Shown: positions 1-9,021, counted from the first letter of the stretch. The stretch: 64,000 nt of DNA from Bacteroidales bacterium (GCA_019416425.1 DXXK01000030.1:1-64000), one strand, 5' to 3'. Made by a program: numbers and translations. Notes: generated by a model from the sequence alone, not told the origin.

Positions 1-1674
1 ATGCTGAACCGCTCCAAAGGACCCGCCGTATGGTCGCCCCGCGTCCAGAGCGACCGCGAGAAATATATCCACGAATGGCGCCGCACGCTGGAGCGGACCC
101 CCGGTCTGGAGATGTTCCAGGACAACGTCACGGGACTTATAATCGATGATTCGGAAGGGGAGACCAGCCTCAGGATCGGCGGTGTCAGGACGGCCCTCGG
201 CATCGAGTTCAAGGCCGCGAAAGTGGTCCTGACAGCCGGAACCTTCCTGAACGGACTGATGCATTTCGGCGCCACCAAGCTGCCCGGAGGCCGCATTTCC
301 GAGCAAGCCAGCACCGGCATCACCGAGCAATTGGCATCCTTGGGATTCGTCACCGGCCGCATGAAGACCGGTACGCCGGCGCGTATCGACGGCCGCTCCA
401 TCGACTTCGCTCAGGCCGAGCGTCAGGACGGCGACAGCAACACCGACGAGAAATTCTCCTTCCTGTCCGACGTGCGCCGTACGCTCCGCCAGAGGCCATG
501 CTGGATAGTCCGTACCAATCAGGAATGCCACTCCGAGATCACCGAGCATCTCGACGAGTCGCCCATGTACAACGGCTCGATCCAGAGCACCGGACCCCGC
601 TACTGCCCGTCCATCGAGACCAAACTGGTGACGTTCGCCGACAAGGACTCGCACCAGCTGTTCCTTGAACCAGAAGGCGAGGAGACGGAGGAATACTATA
701 TCAACGGCTTTTCCAGCTCGATGCCCTGGCAGATCCAGGTACGGGCGCTGGAGCATATCCCGGCGCTGGCCGACGTACACCTGTACCGCCCCGGTTATGC
801 CATCGAATACGATTACTTCGACCCGACACAACTAAGGCATTCCCTGGAGACGAAGCGAATCGAAGGACTCTATCTCGCCGGTCAGGTCAACGGCACGACC
901 GGTTACGAGGAGGCGGCCGCGCAAGGCCTGATGGCAGGCATCAACGCCGCCAGGGCCACGCAGAGCAAGGAACCCATTGTACTGGGGCGCGACCAGGCCT
1001 ACATAGGCGTGCTGATCGACGACCTCGTCACGAAGGGAGTCGACGAGCCCTACCGCATGTTCACCTCGCGGGCCGAGTACCGTATCCTGCTGCGGCAGGA
1101 CGACGCCGACATGCGGCTTACGCCACTCGGCTACGAAATCGGCCTCGCCACCCGCCAGCGCTATGACGCGATGGAATCGAAGCGCGCCGAGCGCGACGCG
1201 CTGATCGAATGGGCCGAGAACACCAACGTCAAGGCCGAGGCGACGCTGAACGCAGCCCTGGAGCAGATGGGCACAGCGCCGCTGACGGCCTCGGTCAAGG
1301 TGGCCGACCTGGTGAAGCGTCCCCAGATGACGTTCCTGACGCTCGCCGACCTTGTGCCCAAAGTTCGGCAGAAACTTGATGAGATCGACAACCGTAACGG
1401 CGGTGTCAGACGTTATGAGATTATACAGGCAGCCGAGATCATCCTGAAGTACTCCGGCTATATAGCCCGCGAAGCAGAGCTTGCAGCTAAGCAGAAACGG
1501 CTGGAGAATGTCCGCATACCGGCCGACTATGACTTCCTGAAGATCGAGTCCATCTCGACCGAGGCACGGCAGAAGCTGGACCGCATCCGGCCAGCCACGA
1601 TAGGGCAGGCCGGGCGCATCCCCGGGGTGAGTCCGGCCGACATCAGCATACTGCTATTGCTTTTGGGCAGATGA
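1..1674 (+). CDS. mnmG: tRNA uridine-5-carboxymethylaminomethyl modification enzyme MnmG (GidA), 5' part missing
   Basis: C-terminal 557 residues of MnmG, the FAD enzyme that with MnmE installs the cmnm5 group on wobble U34 of certain tRNAs in the cytoplasm. Visible family motifs include LNRSKGPAVWSPR at the start, GRMKTGTPARID, GLYLAGQVNGTTGYEEAAAQG and MFTSRAEYRILLRQDDAD. The family is about 620 residues long, so the FAD-binding GxGxxG N-terminus lies upstream of the window and the ATG at base 1 is an internal Met, not the start. The frame is intact to its stop. A parS-like palindrome follows within 20 bp and apt within 130 bp, an order (gidA, apt, uvrC) familiar from Bacteroidales. Confidence 0.96.
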   Translation: MLNRSKGPAVWSPRVQSDREKYIHEWRRTLERTPGLEMFQDNVTGLIIDDSEGETSLRIGGVRTALGIEFKAAKVVLTAGTFLNGLMHFGATKLPGGRISEQASTGITEQLASLGFVTGRMKTGTPARIDGRSIDFAQAERQDGDSNTDEKFSFLSDVRRTLRQRPCWIVRTNQECHSEITEHLDESPMYNGSIQSTGPRYCPSIETKLVTFADKDSHQLFLEPEGEETEEYYINGFSSSMPWQIQVRALEHIPALADVHLYRPGYAIEYDYFDPTQLRHSLETKRIEGLYLAGQVNGTTGYEEAAAQGLMAGINAARATQSKEPIVLGRDQAYIGVLIDDLVTKGVDEPYRMFTSRAEYRILLRQDDADMRLTPLGYEIGLATRQRYDAMESKRAERDALIEWAENTNVKAEATLNAALEQMGTAPLTASVKVADLVKRPQMTFLTLADLVPKVRQKLDEIDNRNGGVRRYEIIQAAEIILKYSGYIAREAELAAKQKRLENVRIPADYDFLKIESISTEARQKLDRIRPATIGQAGRIPGVSPADISILLLLLGR

Positions 1675-1688
1675 AGTTAGCTTGCGAT

Positions 1689-1704
1689 TGTTCCACGTGG
1701 AACA
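1689..1704. promoter_or_regulatory. parS-like centromere site
   Basis: TGTTCCACGTGGAACA is a perfect palindrome, extended by one base pair on each side to 18 bp. It matches the known bacterial parS family (consensus TGTTTCACGTGAAACA, with the CC/GG variant known from Pseudomonas) bound by ParB. It sits 14 bp after the mnmG stop, outside any gene. ParB binding is inferred from the motif alone, and no parAB genes are in the window. Confidence 0.7.
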
Positions 1705-1757
1705 ATTCTTAAAGTGGTTTGTCGGAGTTCATCGGAAAGGCGTGCGGATTCCGGAGG

Positions 1758-1792
1758 CTCTTATAACTCTTATAATTCTTATAAATCATATA
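1758..1792 (+). repeat. short degenerate tandem repeat before apt
   Basis: Three units of about 9-10 bp related to CTCTTATAA run up to the apt start codon. Comparable arrays precede the genes at 4425, 9143 and 9526. The function is unknown; such A/T-rich leaders may keep the ribosome-binding region unstructured. Confidence 0.5.
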
Positions 1793-1802
1793 ACAACAAG
1801 AA

Positions 1803-2327
1803 ATGGAAGTAAAGGATTTGAAAGGACTGATCCGGAACATTCCGGATTTCCCCACGATGGGTATTCAGTTCAAGGACCTGACGACGCTCCTGAAGAACGG
1901 GGAGGCGCTGCATGTCATGAGCCGGGCGCTGGCCGACCTGTACCGTGACAAGGGTGTCACCAAGGTGGTAGGCATTGAAAGCCGCGGATTCATCGGAGGC
2001 TCGATACTTGCGTACGAGCTGGGATGCGGTTTCGTGCCCGCGCGCAAGCCGGGCAAGCTGCCCGCAGTGACAATCAAGAAGACCTATGCCAAGGAATACG
2101 GCACGGACACAATCGAGCTGCACAGCGACGCCATTACCTCGGACGACGTGGTGGTGATACACGATGACCTGCTGGCCACGGGCGGCACGATGCTGGCCTG
2201 CTACGAGCTTGTGAAATCGATGAATCCGAAGAAAATCTACATCAATTTTGTCTGCGAGCTCGAGGCCCTTCACGGGCGCGACGTGCTGCCCGAGGATTGC
2301 GAGGTGACATCGCTGATGAAGTTCTAA
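1803..2327 (+). CDS. apt: adenine phosphoribosyltransferase
   Basis: This 174-residue protein converts adenine and PRPP to AMP in purine salvage. The type I phosphoribosyltransferase signature is visible: VVVIHDDLLATGGTMLACY is the PRPP-binding loop, and GIESRGFIGG lies upstream in the usual position. The length is normal for the family. The start ATG is the first in frame after the AT-rich leader. The uvrC frame begins 14 bp after the stop, so the two are probably co-transcribed. Long antisense frames across the gene are shadows. Confidence 0.96.
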   Translation: MEVKDLKGLIRNIPDFPTMGIQFKDLTTLLKNGEALHVMSRALADLYRDKGVTKVVGIESRGFIGGSILAYELGCGFVPARKPGKLPAVTIKKTYAKEYGTDTIELHSDAITSDDVVVIHDDLLATGGTMLACYELVKSMNPKKIYINFVCELEALHGRDVLPEDCEVTSLMKF

Positions 2328-2340
2328 AATACAATTCGCA

Positions 2341-4299
2341 TTGAGCAACGAAGCGGAACATAACGGCACATCCCGTCACGAGGTGGAGGAACTCCTGGCG
2401 GGCACCGGACGCGACATCGATGAAATCGGGGGATTCGATCTGGAGATCCACGAGGAACGCACGCGGCAGGACCTGCTTGACAATCGACCGGGGCCGAAAC
2501 TGCGGCAGAAGATTCTGGGACTTCCGGACTCCCCCGGTGTGTACATGTATCTGGACAGGACGGGACGGGTGATCTACGTGGGCAAGGCGAAGCGGTTGAA
2601 GCGGCGCGTATCGAGCTACTTCAACCGCCGCCACGACACCACACGGACCAATCTGCTGGTGCGCAGCATCGCCGACATGCGGTTCATCGTGGTCCACTCC
2701 GAGGAGGACGCCCTCCATCTGGAGAACGCCATGATCAAGGAGTACCAGCCGCATTACAACGTCCTGCTGAAGGACGACAAGTCCTACCCCTGGATAGTCA
2801 TCACCAAGGAGCTGTACCCACGCATCTTCATGACGCGCGAGCGGGGGATAGAGGGCCGCTATTACGGTCCGTACTCCAACGTGTCGTCGGCCAAGACGGT
2901 GCTGGACCTGATCCGCGAGACCTATCCGCTGCGCAGCTGCCGGCACGCGCTTGACGAGAAGAGCATTGCCCGCAACAAGTACAGCCTCTGCCTGGACTAT
3001 CACATCAAGAAGTGCGGCGGCGCCTGCCGCGGCCTGGTGAGTCCCGGGCAATACGGTGCCTACATAACCCGGGCGCGTCAGATCCTGAACGGCGAGACCG
3101 TGGAGCTGGAGAGCAACCTGAAGGAGGAGATGGAACGTCTCAGCGCCGAATGGAGGTTCGAGGAGGCGCAGGAGGTCAAGGAGCGCTACGAGCTGCTGCG
3201 GCGCTACAACGCCAAGAGCGTGATCGGCGAGCGGGCGATGCCCGACGTGGACGTCTTCGCATATGTGGACAACGAGGACCGGGCCTTCGTGAACTTCATG
3301 CATCTGCACCGAGGAGCCGTGACGCAGAGCCTCAACATGGAGTTCCGCGCCGGTAAATCCTCGGAGACAACGCCTGAGGAGATACTTTCGCGCGCCATCG
3401 GCGAGGTCGCCAACCGATTCGGCCGCAAGTTCGAGACGGTGCTGGTGCCGTTCAACCCGGACGTGGAGTTCGCTGGAGTGGAGTTCGTGACGCCTCAGCG
3501 CGGCGACAAACGGCGCGTGCTGGAGGTGAGCCTGAAGAACGCAACGCAGTATATGAACGACATCGAGAAGCAGCGCGAGGCGCTGAATCCCGACCGCCAG
3601 ACGGACCTGCTGATGCAGCGCATGCAGAGCGATTTCAGGCTTCCGACGGAGCCACGACACATAGAATGCTTCGACAACTCCAACATACAAGGGACGAATC
3701 CGGTGGCCAGCTGCGTGGTGTTCCGCAACGGGAAGCCGTCGAAGCGTGACTACCGCCACTTCTGCATCAAGACTGTTGTGGGTGCAGACGACTTCGCGTC
3801 GATGAAGGAGGTGCTGCACCGCCGCTACACGCGCATGATGGCGGAGGGGGAGCCGTTGCCGCAGCTTGTGGTGGTGGACGGGGGCAAGGGGCAGCTGAGC
3901 GCGGCCGTGGAGGCCTTCGACGAGATGGGCATCCGCGGGGAGGTGTCGCTGGTGGGCATAGCCAAACGACTGGAGGAGATCTACTATCCAGGCGACACAT
4001 TGCCGCTGTATCTGGACAAGAAATCGCCGAGCCTGCGGGTGATCCAGGCCCTGCGCGACGAGGCGCACCGCTTCGGCATCACGCATCATCGCGACCGCCG
4101 CAGCAAAGGACAGACCGCAAGCGAGCTGGACGGCATCAATGGGATAGGACCTGCCACTGCCGCCATACTGATGAAGACCTTCAAGTCGCTGAAGCGCCTC
4201 AGGGAGGCTGAATACGACAGTATCGCACAGGCCGTCGGCAAGTCGCGCGCCACCATACTCTGGAACCATTTCCATCCCGAGGAGGCGCAGCAGGAATAA
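2341..4299 (+). CDS. uvrC: excinuclease ABC subunit C (UvrC)
   Basis: UvrC makes both incisions around a lesion in UvrABC nucleotide-excision repair. Domains in order: an N-terminal GIY-YIG nuclease from about residue 61 (LPDSPGVYMYLD, VIYVGKAKRLKRRVSSYF), a Cys cluster near 200-225, a UVR motif (EEMERLSAEWRFEEAQEVK), the RNase H-like nuclease (IECFDNSNIQG, LVVVDGGKGQLSAA) and a C-terminal helix-hairpin-helix (INGIGPATAAILMKTF). No ATG precedes the GIY-YIG domain in this frame, since the first lies inside it. A TTG at 2341 is the best start, with GTG at 2383 the alternative, and in-frame stops just upstream exclude anything longer. This gives about 60 acidic residues before the nuclease domain. 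Confidence 0.95.
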   Translation: MSNEAEHNGTSRHEVEELLAGTGRDIDEIGGFDLEIHEERTRQDLLDNRPGPKLRQKILGLPDSPGVYMYLDRTGRVIYVGKAKRLKRRVSSYFNRRHDTTRTNLLVRSIADMRFIVVHSEEDALHLENAMIKEYQPHYNVLLKDDKSYPWIVITKELYPRIFMTRERGIEGRYYGPYSNVSSAKTVLDLIRETYPLRSCRHALDEKSIARNKYSLCLDYHIKKCGGACRGLVSPGQYGAYITRARQILNGETVELESNLKEEMERLSAEWRFEEAQEVKERYELLRRYNAKSVIGERAMPDVDVFAYVDNEDRAFVNFMHLHRGAVTQSLNMEFRAGKSSETTPEEILSRAIGEVANRFGRKFETVLVPFNPDVEFAGVEFVTPQRGDKRRVLEVSLKNATQYMNDIEKQREALNPDRQTDLLMQRMQSDFRLPTEPRHIECFDNSNIQGTNPVASCVVFRNGKPSKRDYRHFCIKTVVGADDFASMKEVLHRRYTRMMAEGEPLPQLVVVDGGKGQLSAAVEAFDEMGIRGEVSLVGIAKRLEEIYYPGDTLPLYLDKKSPSLRVIQALRDEAHRFGITHHRDRRSKGQTASELDGINGIGPATAAILMKTFKSLKRLREAEYDSIAQAVGKSRATILWNHFHPEEAQQE

Positions 4300-4424
4300 A
4301 AATCAGTTCAGACAACTTTCCGGACACAAACCAATATCCCAAGAGTCTTGTTCTAATTCTGAATTCCGGACATAAACCTCCGGCATCATCCATTACACCC
4401 ATAACTCCCAAATCTCCCAAAATC

Positions 4425-4904
4425 ATGGACAAGACGCATAAAAGAATAGAGAACGCCATCAAGGCAGGCGATATCCGGACCGTACGCGGCATACTTATGG
4501 AAATCGTGACGGAGCGCCCCGGCAGAGCGGGCAGTCTGGATACAATCAGATACGCCATCGCCAACGCCAAGGGACTGTTCGAGCCGGACACGGATCCCTT
4601 CTACATCCTGCCGCGCCAGGAATGGACGCAGGCCTACGCCGCCGGCCTGGCGGCCGCAACGCGGCGGAATTTCAGCCTGCATAACTTCGAGGCGTTGGTC
4701 GAGGTGAGGACAGCCATGAGTCGCCGGCCCCAGGATTTCCTCAAGGCCGAGGCCGACTACGCCGCCAAGTTAGTTCCGCAGGAGCCGGAGCCTATCGACC
4801 CCGCCGACGCCGATGACCGCGAATGCGTCGTCATCATCGACGATGATGTCGTCACCGACCTGGATGAGGTGGCGGAGGAGTGCGAAAAGGCCAAAAATTG
4901 CTGA
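4425..4904 (+). CDS. hypothetical protein, acidic C-terminus
   Basis: This 159-residue protein belongs to no family I recognise. It has no signal peptide or membrane segment, so it is probably cytoplasmic. Residues 1-115 look like a compact helical domain, and the tail is strongly acidic with two Asp runs (VVIIDDDVVTDLDE). It follows uvrC by 125 bp and is preceded by CTCCCAAAT-type short repeats that end at the start codon. Codon use matches the neighbouring core genes, which supports a real gene. Confidence 0.75.
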   Translation: MDKTHKRIENAIKAGDIRTVRGILMEIVTERPGRAGSLDTIRYAIANAKGLFEPDTDPFYILPRQEWTQAYAAGLAAATRRNFSLHNFEALVEVRTAMSRRPQDFLKAEADYAAKLVPQEPEPIDPADADDRECVVIIDDDVVTDLDEVAEECEKAKNC

Positions 4905-4921
4905 AAATGCACCTTTGACAT

Positions 4922-4954
4922 ATAAAAAGCACCGTTGGAATCGTCCAGCGGTGC
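4922..4954 (-). terminator. intrinsic terminator of the C1 peptidase gene
   Basis: An 11-bp stem (4929-4939 with 4944-4954, loop ATCG) is followed on the minus strand by a run of five T (complement of 4924-4928). It lies about 80 bp past the peptidase stop codon. On the plus strand it has no T-run, so it acts mainly for the minus gene. Confidence 0.75.
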
Positions 4955-5032
4955 CTTCGGTATGCGCGTCAATATGTTTATGATCAGAGCATTATAAGGA
5001 ATCAAGGAATTTCTTAACCCTCTGAGAATGGA

Positions 5033-6247
5033 TTATTTCGCGAATTTCTTAGCGATATCCGAGGGGATTGCATCCTTGTGTACGCCCAGTCCCAGAGTCT
5101 TGGCCTTGACGTAGGGGACGCTGACGTAGATGAAGCCGTCGTAGAGCTGGTTGGTGTCCCAGGAGTTCTTGACTTTGTAGTATTTGTTGCCCTCCTGGTC
5201 CTTGGCAGTGCCGACGATAACCATTCCATGGTCATCGGTAGTCTCGTAGTTGTCGAAACCCTGCTGACGGCTCTCCTGAGTCACATCCTCCTCCTTGACG
5301 GGGCCCTTGATGTCGAAGCGGGCGTCCTGACGGTCCTTGTCGCTCAGCTTGACCCAGCGGCTCAGCTCGGTGTCGGTCATGTCCTTCTCGCCTTTCTGGG
5401 CCGGAAGCAGGGCGTAGCCCTTCTTCCACTTGAAACCTCCCTCCGACACGTCGGCGGCCCAGCATACGGTGTAGCCCTTGTCGAGGGCATTGTCCAGCAC
5501 GCGCATCATGTCGTCCATAGGCATGTTCTTGGAGTAGGTCCACTGCCAGTTGTCGGGAATCTCCAGGATGAAGTCCTCGTAGAAGGGATGATGGGTGAAG
5601 CTTGTGACGTTGACGAAATTCTCCGGCTCGATTCCCAGCTCGCTGGCGAACTGCTGCGGGGTGTAGGTCTTGCCCTCGAATATGAAGGTCTCGGGCACGG
5701 GTCCCAGGTATGCGTCGAGGATGCCGACGAACCCCGGCAGCCAGGCGGTGGTGAGTTTCTTGTTCTTCTCGCCGCGAGCCAGCACTGCGTTCAGGTATGC
5801 CTCCAGCGCGTCGGCCATCTCATAGTGCGAATGCTTCTTCTCGCCGTAGTTCAGGCCCTGGTAGACGGACTCCGGCATCGCGCCGTACTTCCTGGTCATC
5901 TCGGTTACGTCGGCGAAGCTGCCGCCCTGGGCAAAGTTCATCTTGCCGTTCATGCGCATGAATTTCCTGGCCTTGTCGATGTAGGCGTTGCGCACTACGA
6001 ACATCTCCGAAAGGTGCACGTCTTTGCCCGTCTTGCGCAGGACGTTGTCCTCAAGGGTAGATAGGCCCGAGAAGGCCCAGCAGGTGCCTGACTTGTTCTG
6101 GTCGTAGACCGCCCCGTGGGGATTGATCTTTACATCGGTGAAGGTGAACCCGGTGGAGTCCGGATTCTCGATTTCCGGCTCGGCTGAAGCGTACAGGCAA
6201 CATGTGCCGCCGATCAGCGCCGCTATCAACATTGCTTTTCTGTTCAT
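5033..6247 (-). CDS. secreted C1-family (bleomycin hydrolase/PepC-like) cysteine peptidase
   Basis: This 404-residue papain-fold peptidase starts at the ATG at 6247, which is followed by a typical signal peptide (MNRKAMLIAALIGGTCCLYA). The longer frame upstream of that ATG would bury the signal and is not used. Catalytic residues are visible: the oxyanion Gln50 and nucleophile Cys56 in DQNKSGTCWAFS, His340 in DDHGMVIVG and Asn361 in VKNSWD. The arrangement resembles the C1B aminopeptidase C/bleomycin hydrolase group, which in Bacteroidales often occurs as exported forms. It probably acts on peptides in the periplasm or at the cell surface. It is divergent from rnr. Confidence 0.9.
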   Translation of the reverse strand: MNRKAMLIAALIGGTCCLYASAEPEIENPDSTGFTFTDVKINPHGAVYDQNKSGTCWAFSGLSTLEDNVLRKTGKDVHLSEMFVVRNAYIDKARKFMRMNGKMNFAQGGSFADVTEMTRKYGAMPESVYQGLNYGEKKHSHYEMADALEAYLNAVLARGEKNKKLTTAWLPGFVGILDAYLGPVPETFIFEGKTYTPQQFASELGIEPENFVNVTSFTHHPFYEDFILEIPDNWQWTYSKNMPMDDMMRVLDNALDKGYTVCWAADVSEGGFKWKKGYALLPAQKGEKDMTDTELSRWVKLSDKDRQDARFDIKGPVKEEDVTQESRQQGFDNYETTDDHGMVIVGTAKDQEGNKYYKVKNSWDTNQLYDGFIYVSVPYVKAKTLGLGVHKDAIPSDIAKKFAK

Positions 6248-6322
6248 GGTATGATAAGTTGTTTCGTTGCACAAATTAAATAAAAACTCGTTGGTCCACC
6301 AAAAATATTGGAAAAAATGTTG

Positions 6323-6330
6323 TATATTTG
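6323..6330 (+). promoter_or_regulatory. -7 element upstream of rnr
   Basis: TATATTTG matches the Bacteroidota TAnnTTTG element and lies about 120 bp before rnr. No clear TTTG is found at the -33 distance, so the assignment rests on the -7 box only. Confidence 0.5.
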
Positions 6331-6449
6331 CACTTGTCGGGGAGAATGCGATACCCTGAATTGTTAAATAAGATAGAATCACGACCGATTCCGCATTTTA
6401 AACAAGGATTCCAAGCCAGTCCGGAATTCCGAAACGAATAGAAATTACG

Positions 6450-8705
6450 ATGAATATGAATAATAATAAGACCCAGGGCGACAAGCTGGCGCGCATCCAC
6501 AAGAAGGACCTGCCGCGGATGATTATGGAGTTCCTGCAGCGGCAGAGCAAGCAGAGTTTCAACTACAAGCAGATAGCGTACGGCATCGGAGCGACGCATG
6601 CGTCGAACCGCATGGACATCCTGAACGTACTGGACGAGATGTCGGCGGTAGGCGATATAGTTGAGATCGAGTTGGGCAAATACCGTGCGGCGGCCAACCG
6701 CGGCACGGAGAACATCGGCACGTTCGTGCGCCGCAGCAACGGCAAGAACGCCGTGATCGTTGAGGACGAGCAGATCTTCGTGGCCGAACGCAACTCGATG
6801 CACGCGCTGAACGGCGATAAGGTCCGGGTGGTGGTCAGCGCGGCGCGTCGAGGAGCCGAGCCTGAGGCCCAGGTCATCGAGATTGTCGAGGCCAAGGACC
6901 AGCAGTTCGTCGGCACCTTGAAGGTTGAGAAGAACTACGCGGCCCTGATACCGGACTCCAGGTTCCTGGCGGCAGACATCATCATCCCTCGCTCCAAGCT
7001 GAAGGGTGGCAAGAACGGCGAGAAGGCCGTGGTCCGCATCACGCAGTGGCGTGACGACGAGATGAATCCGCGCGGCGAGATCATCGACATCCTGGGAGCC
7101 AAGGGCGACAACACCGTCGAGATGCACGCCATCCTGGCTGAGTTCGGACTGCCCTATAAATATCCGGAGACCGTGGAGAAGGCTGCCGAGAAGATAGATG
7201 CCGGCATCACTCCCGAGGAGGTGGCCAAGCGCGAGGACTTCCGAGGCGTCACCACCTTCACAATCGACCCGCGTGACGCCAAGGACTTCGACGACGCGCT
7301 CTCCATCCGTCGTCTGGACAACGGCAACTACGAGGTTGGCGTCCATATCGCCGACGTAACGCACTATGTGCATCCCAACACCATCATCGACCGGGAGGCG
7401 CGCAGCCGCGCCACGTCGGTCTATCTGGTGGACCGCACCATCCCGATGCTGCCCGAGCGTCTGTCCAACGGACTCTGCTCGCTGCGTCCCAACGAGGAGA
7501 AGCTGACGTTCTCCGCCATTTTCGAACTGGACCACAAGGCCAATGTGGTGCGTAGCCGCATAGGCCGTACGGTCATCAAGTCCGACCGCCGCTTCACCTA
7601 CGAGGAGGCTCAGGAACGCATCGAGACCGGACAGGGCGACTACGCGGAGGAAATCAACATCCTGAACGGACTGGCCAAGGAACTGCGCCGCCGCCGCTAC
7701 CAGGAAGGAGCCCTGGAGTTCGACCGCGCCGAGGTGCGTTTCGAGATTGACGAGACCGGCAAGCCCGTTTCCGTATACTTCAAGGAATCCAAGGATTCCA
7801 ACAAGCTGATCGAAGAATTCATGCTTCTGGCCAATCTGACCGTGGCCGAGTCCATAGGCAAGGTGCCCAAGGGGAAGAAGGCGAAGACCTTCGTCTACCG
7901 TGTGCATGACAATCCGGATCCTGAGAAACTGGCGAACCTGGCACTGATCGCCACCCGGTTCGGGTACAGGCTGGAGACCGACGGCAGCTCGCGCCGCGTG
8001 AACCAGAGCGTGAACCGCCTGCTGCGCGACGTAAAGGGCAAAGGTGAGGAGAACATGCTCTCCATTCTGGCCATCCGCTCTATGGCCAAAGCCAACTATT
8101 CCACCGAGAACGTGGGTCACTACGGACTGAACATGCCGTACTATACGCACTTCACGTCGCCCATACGCCGCTATCCGGACATGATGGTGCACCGCCTGCT
8201 GGCGCGGTATGCCGAGGGCGCCCGCAGCGTGGACCGCATCAAGACCGAGGAGGAATGCCGCCACAGCTCGGACATGGAGGTCCTGGCCTCGAATGCCGAG
8301 CGCGCCTCGATACGCTACAAGCAGGTGGAATACATGCGCGACCGCATGGGCCAGATCTACGAGGGGGTCATCTCCGGCGTGACGGAGTGGGGCTTCTACG
8401 TGGAGCTTGACGAGTCGATGTGCGAGGGTCTGGTGCCCATCCGCGACCTGGCCGACGACTACTATGACCTGGACGAGAAGAACTACTGCCTGATCGGACG
8501 CCGTCATGGCGTGCGGTATACGCTTGGCGACCGCGTGAAGGTGCAGGTGGCGCGCGCCGACCTGGAGAGCAAGCAGCTGGACTTCGCGCTGATCGACGAC
8601 AAGGGCAATCCCAACAAGCCGCTGCGCCCCGATAAGCCGGGCAAGCGCCATGAGGCGAAGTCGGGCAAGCCCCGTAGCCGTGGTGGCAACAAGCGCCGGA
8701 AATGA
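6450..8705 (+). CDS. rnr: ribonuclease R
   Basis: This 751-residue 3'-5' exoribonuclease of the RNB family degrades structured RNA in the cytoplasm. It carries an N-terminal winged-helix region (residues 1-65), cold-shock-type OB domains, and the RNB catalytic core at about 270-600 with the Asp cluster IDPRDAKDFDDALSI. A C-terminal S1 domain follows (GQIYEGVISGVTEWGFYVEL, from about 634), and the tail is basic (KPRSRGGNKRRK). Length and order are as usual for RNase R. Two close ATGs (6450, 6456) are possible starts. Confidence 0.96.
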   Translation: MNMNNNKTQGDKLARIHKKDLPRMIMEFLQRQSKQSFNYKQIAYGIGATHASNRMDILNVLDEMSAVGDIVEIELGKYRAAANRGTENIGTFVRRSNGKNAVIVEDEQIFVAERNSMHALNGDKVRVVVSAARRGAEPEAQVIEIVEAKDQQFVGTLKVEKNYAALIPDSRFLAADIIIPRSKLKGGKNGEKAVVRITQWRDDEMNPRGEIIDILGAKGDNTVEMHAILAEFGLPYKYPETVEKAAEKIDAGITPEEVAKREDFRGVTTFTIDPRDAKDFDDALSIRRLDNGNYEVGVHIADVTHYVHPNTIIDREARSRATSVYLVDRTIPMLPERLSNGLCSLRPNEEKLTFSAIFELDHKANVVRSRIGRTVIKSDRRFTYEEAQERIETGQGDYAEEINILNGLAKELRRRRYQEGALEFDRAEVRFEIDETGKPVSVYFKESKDSNKLIEEFMLLANLTVAESIGKVPKGKKAKTFVYRVHDNPDPEKLANLALIATRFGYRLETDGSSRRVNQSVNRLLRDVKGKGEENMLSILAIRSMAKANYSTENVGHYGLNMPYYTHFTSPIRRYPDMMVHRLLARYAEGARSVDRIKTEEECRHSSDMEVLASNAERASIRYKQVEYMRDRMGQIYEGVISGVTEWGFYVELDESMCEGLVPIRDLADDYYDLDEKNYCLIGRRHGVRYTLGDRVKVQVARADLESKQLDFALIDDKGNPNKPLRPDKPGKRHEAKSGKPRSRGGNKRRK

Positions 8706-8805
8706 GGGCCTCAGCACAGAGGTAACCTCGGCTTCCGCCCCAGCACAGATAGAAAGGGCGAAAAGGAGGGAATTAAGTATTTTTAATATCTTTTTTGGTG
8801 CAAAA

Positions 8806-8837
8806 TTTGGCCGGAATCAAAAAAAGTTGTAATTTTG
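8806..8837 (+). promoter_or_regulatory. promoter of the SRP RNA/tRNA-Thr unit
   Basis: TTTG (8806-8809) and TAATTTTG (8830-8837) are spaced by 20 bp, a full match to the Bacteroidota housekeeping promoter. The expected start point coincides with the first base of the SRP RNA closing helix at about 8843. Confidence 0.8.
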
Positions 8838-8842
8838 TGCCC

Positions 8843-8938
8843 GGGTGAGTCCTGGACGACCAGCTCCCCGTTAATCCCCCAGGTCTTGACCGAAGCAAGG
8901 GTAGCGGGTTGTAGCGGTGCGATGCAGATAGCTCGCCC
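8843..8938 (+). ncRNA. ffs: signal recognition particle RNA, small type
   Basis: The RNA scaffold of SRP binds Ffh to target membrane proteins co-translationally. The 5' GGGTGAGT pairs with the 3' GCTCGCCC to close a rod about 96 nt long. The apical part, CCCCCAGGTCTTGACCGAAG followed by CAAGGGTAGCGGG, aligns with the conserved SRP helix 8 (AGG on one side, GAAGCA on the other). The apical loop differs from the common GGAA tetraloop. It starts at the predicted transcription start and runs straight into tRNA-Thr. The call is from memory of the consensus, not a covariance search. Confidence 0.82.
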
Positions 8939-8942
8939 ATCT

Positions 8943-9016
8943 GCCTCTTTAGCTCAGTTGGCCAGAGCACGTGATTTGTAATCTCGGGGTCGTTGGTTCG
9001 AATCCGACAAGAGGCT
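8943..9016 (+). tRNA. tRNA-Thr (anticodon TGT)
   Basis: A complete cloverleaf of 74 nt is visible. The acceptor stem GCCTCTT/AAGAGGC is perfect, the D arm is GCTC/GAGC, the anticodon loop is TTTGTAA with TGT in the middle, and the T arm is GTTGG TTCGAAT CCGAC. The anticodon stem has one T-T mismatch. CCA is not encoded. It lies 4 nt after the SRP RNA and appears to share its promoter. Confidence 0.95.
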
Positions 9017-9021
9017 CAAAA

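Noticed and set aside
1682..1948. 88-codon plus-strand frame overlapping the start of apt
   Set aside because: It runs through the parS palindrome and into apt in another frame, and is Arg/Pro-rich with no homology I can recognise.
2242..4275. 677-codon minus-strand frame across uvrC
   Set aside because: It is the reverse shadow of uvrC in GC-rich DNA: rich in His, Leu, Arg and Val, with no recognisable motif, while uvrC on the plus strand has full domain structure.
6248..6382. 45-codon N-terminal extension of the C1 peptidase
   Set aside because: It would bury a good signal peptide and crosses AT-rich promoter DNA. The ATG at 6247 is better.
6276..8717. 813-codon minus-strand frame across rnr
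   Set aside because: Same kind of shadow. RNase R motifs are complete on the plus strand, and the minus frame overlaps the peptidase promoter region without a start context.
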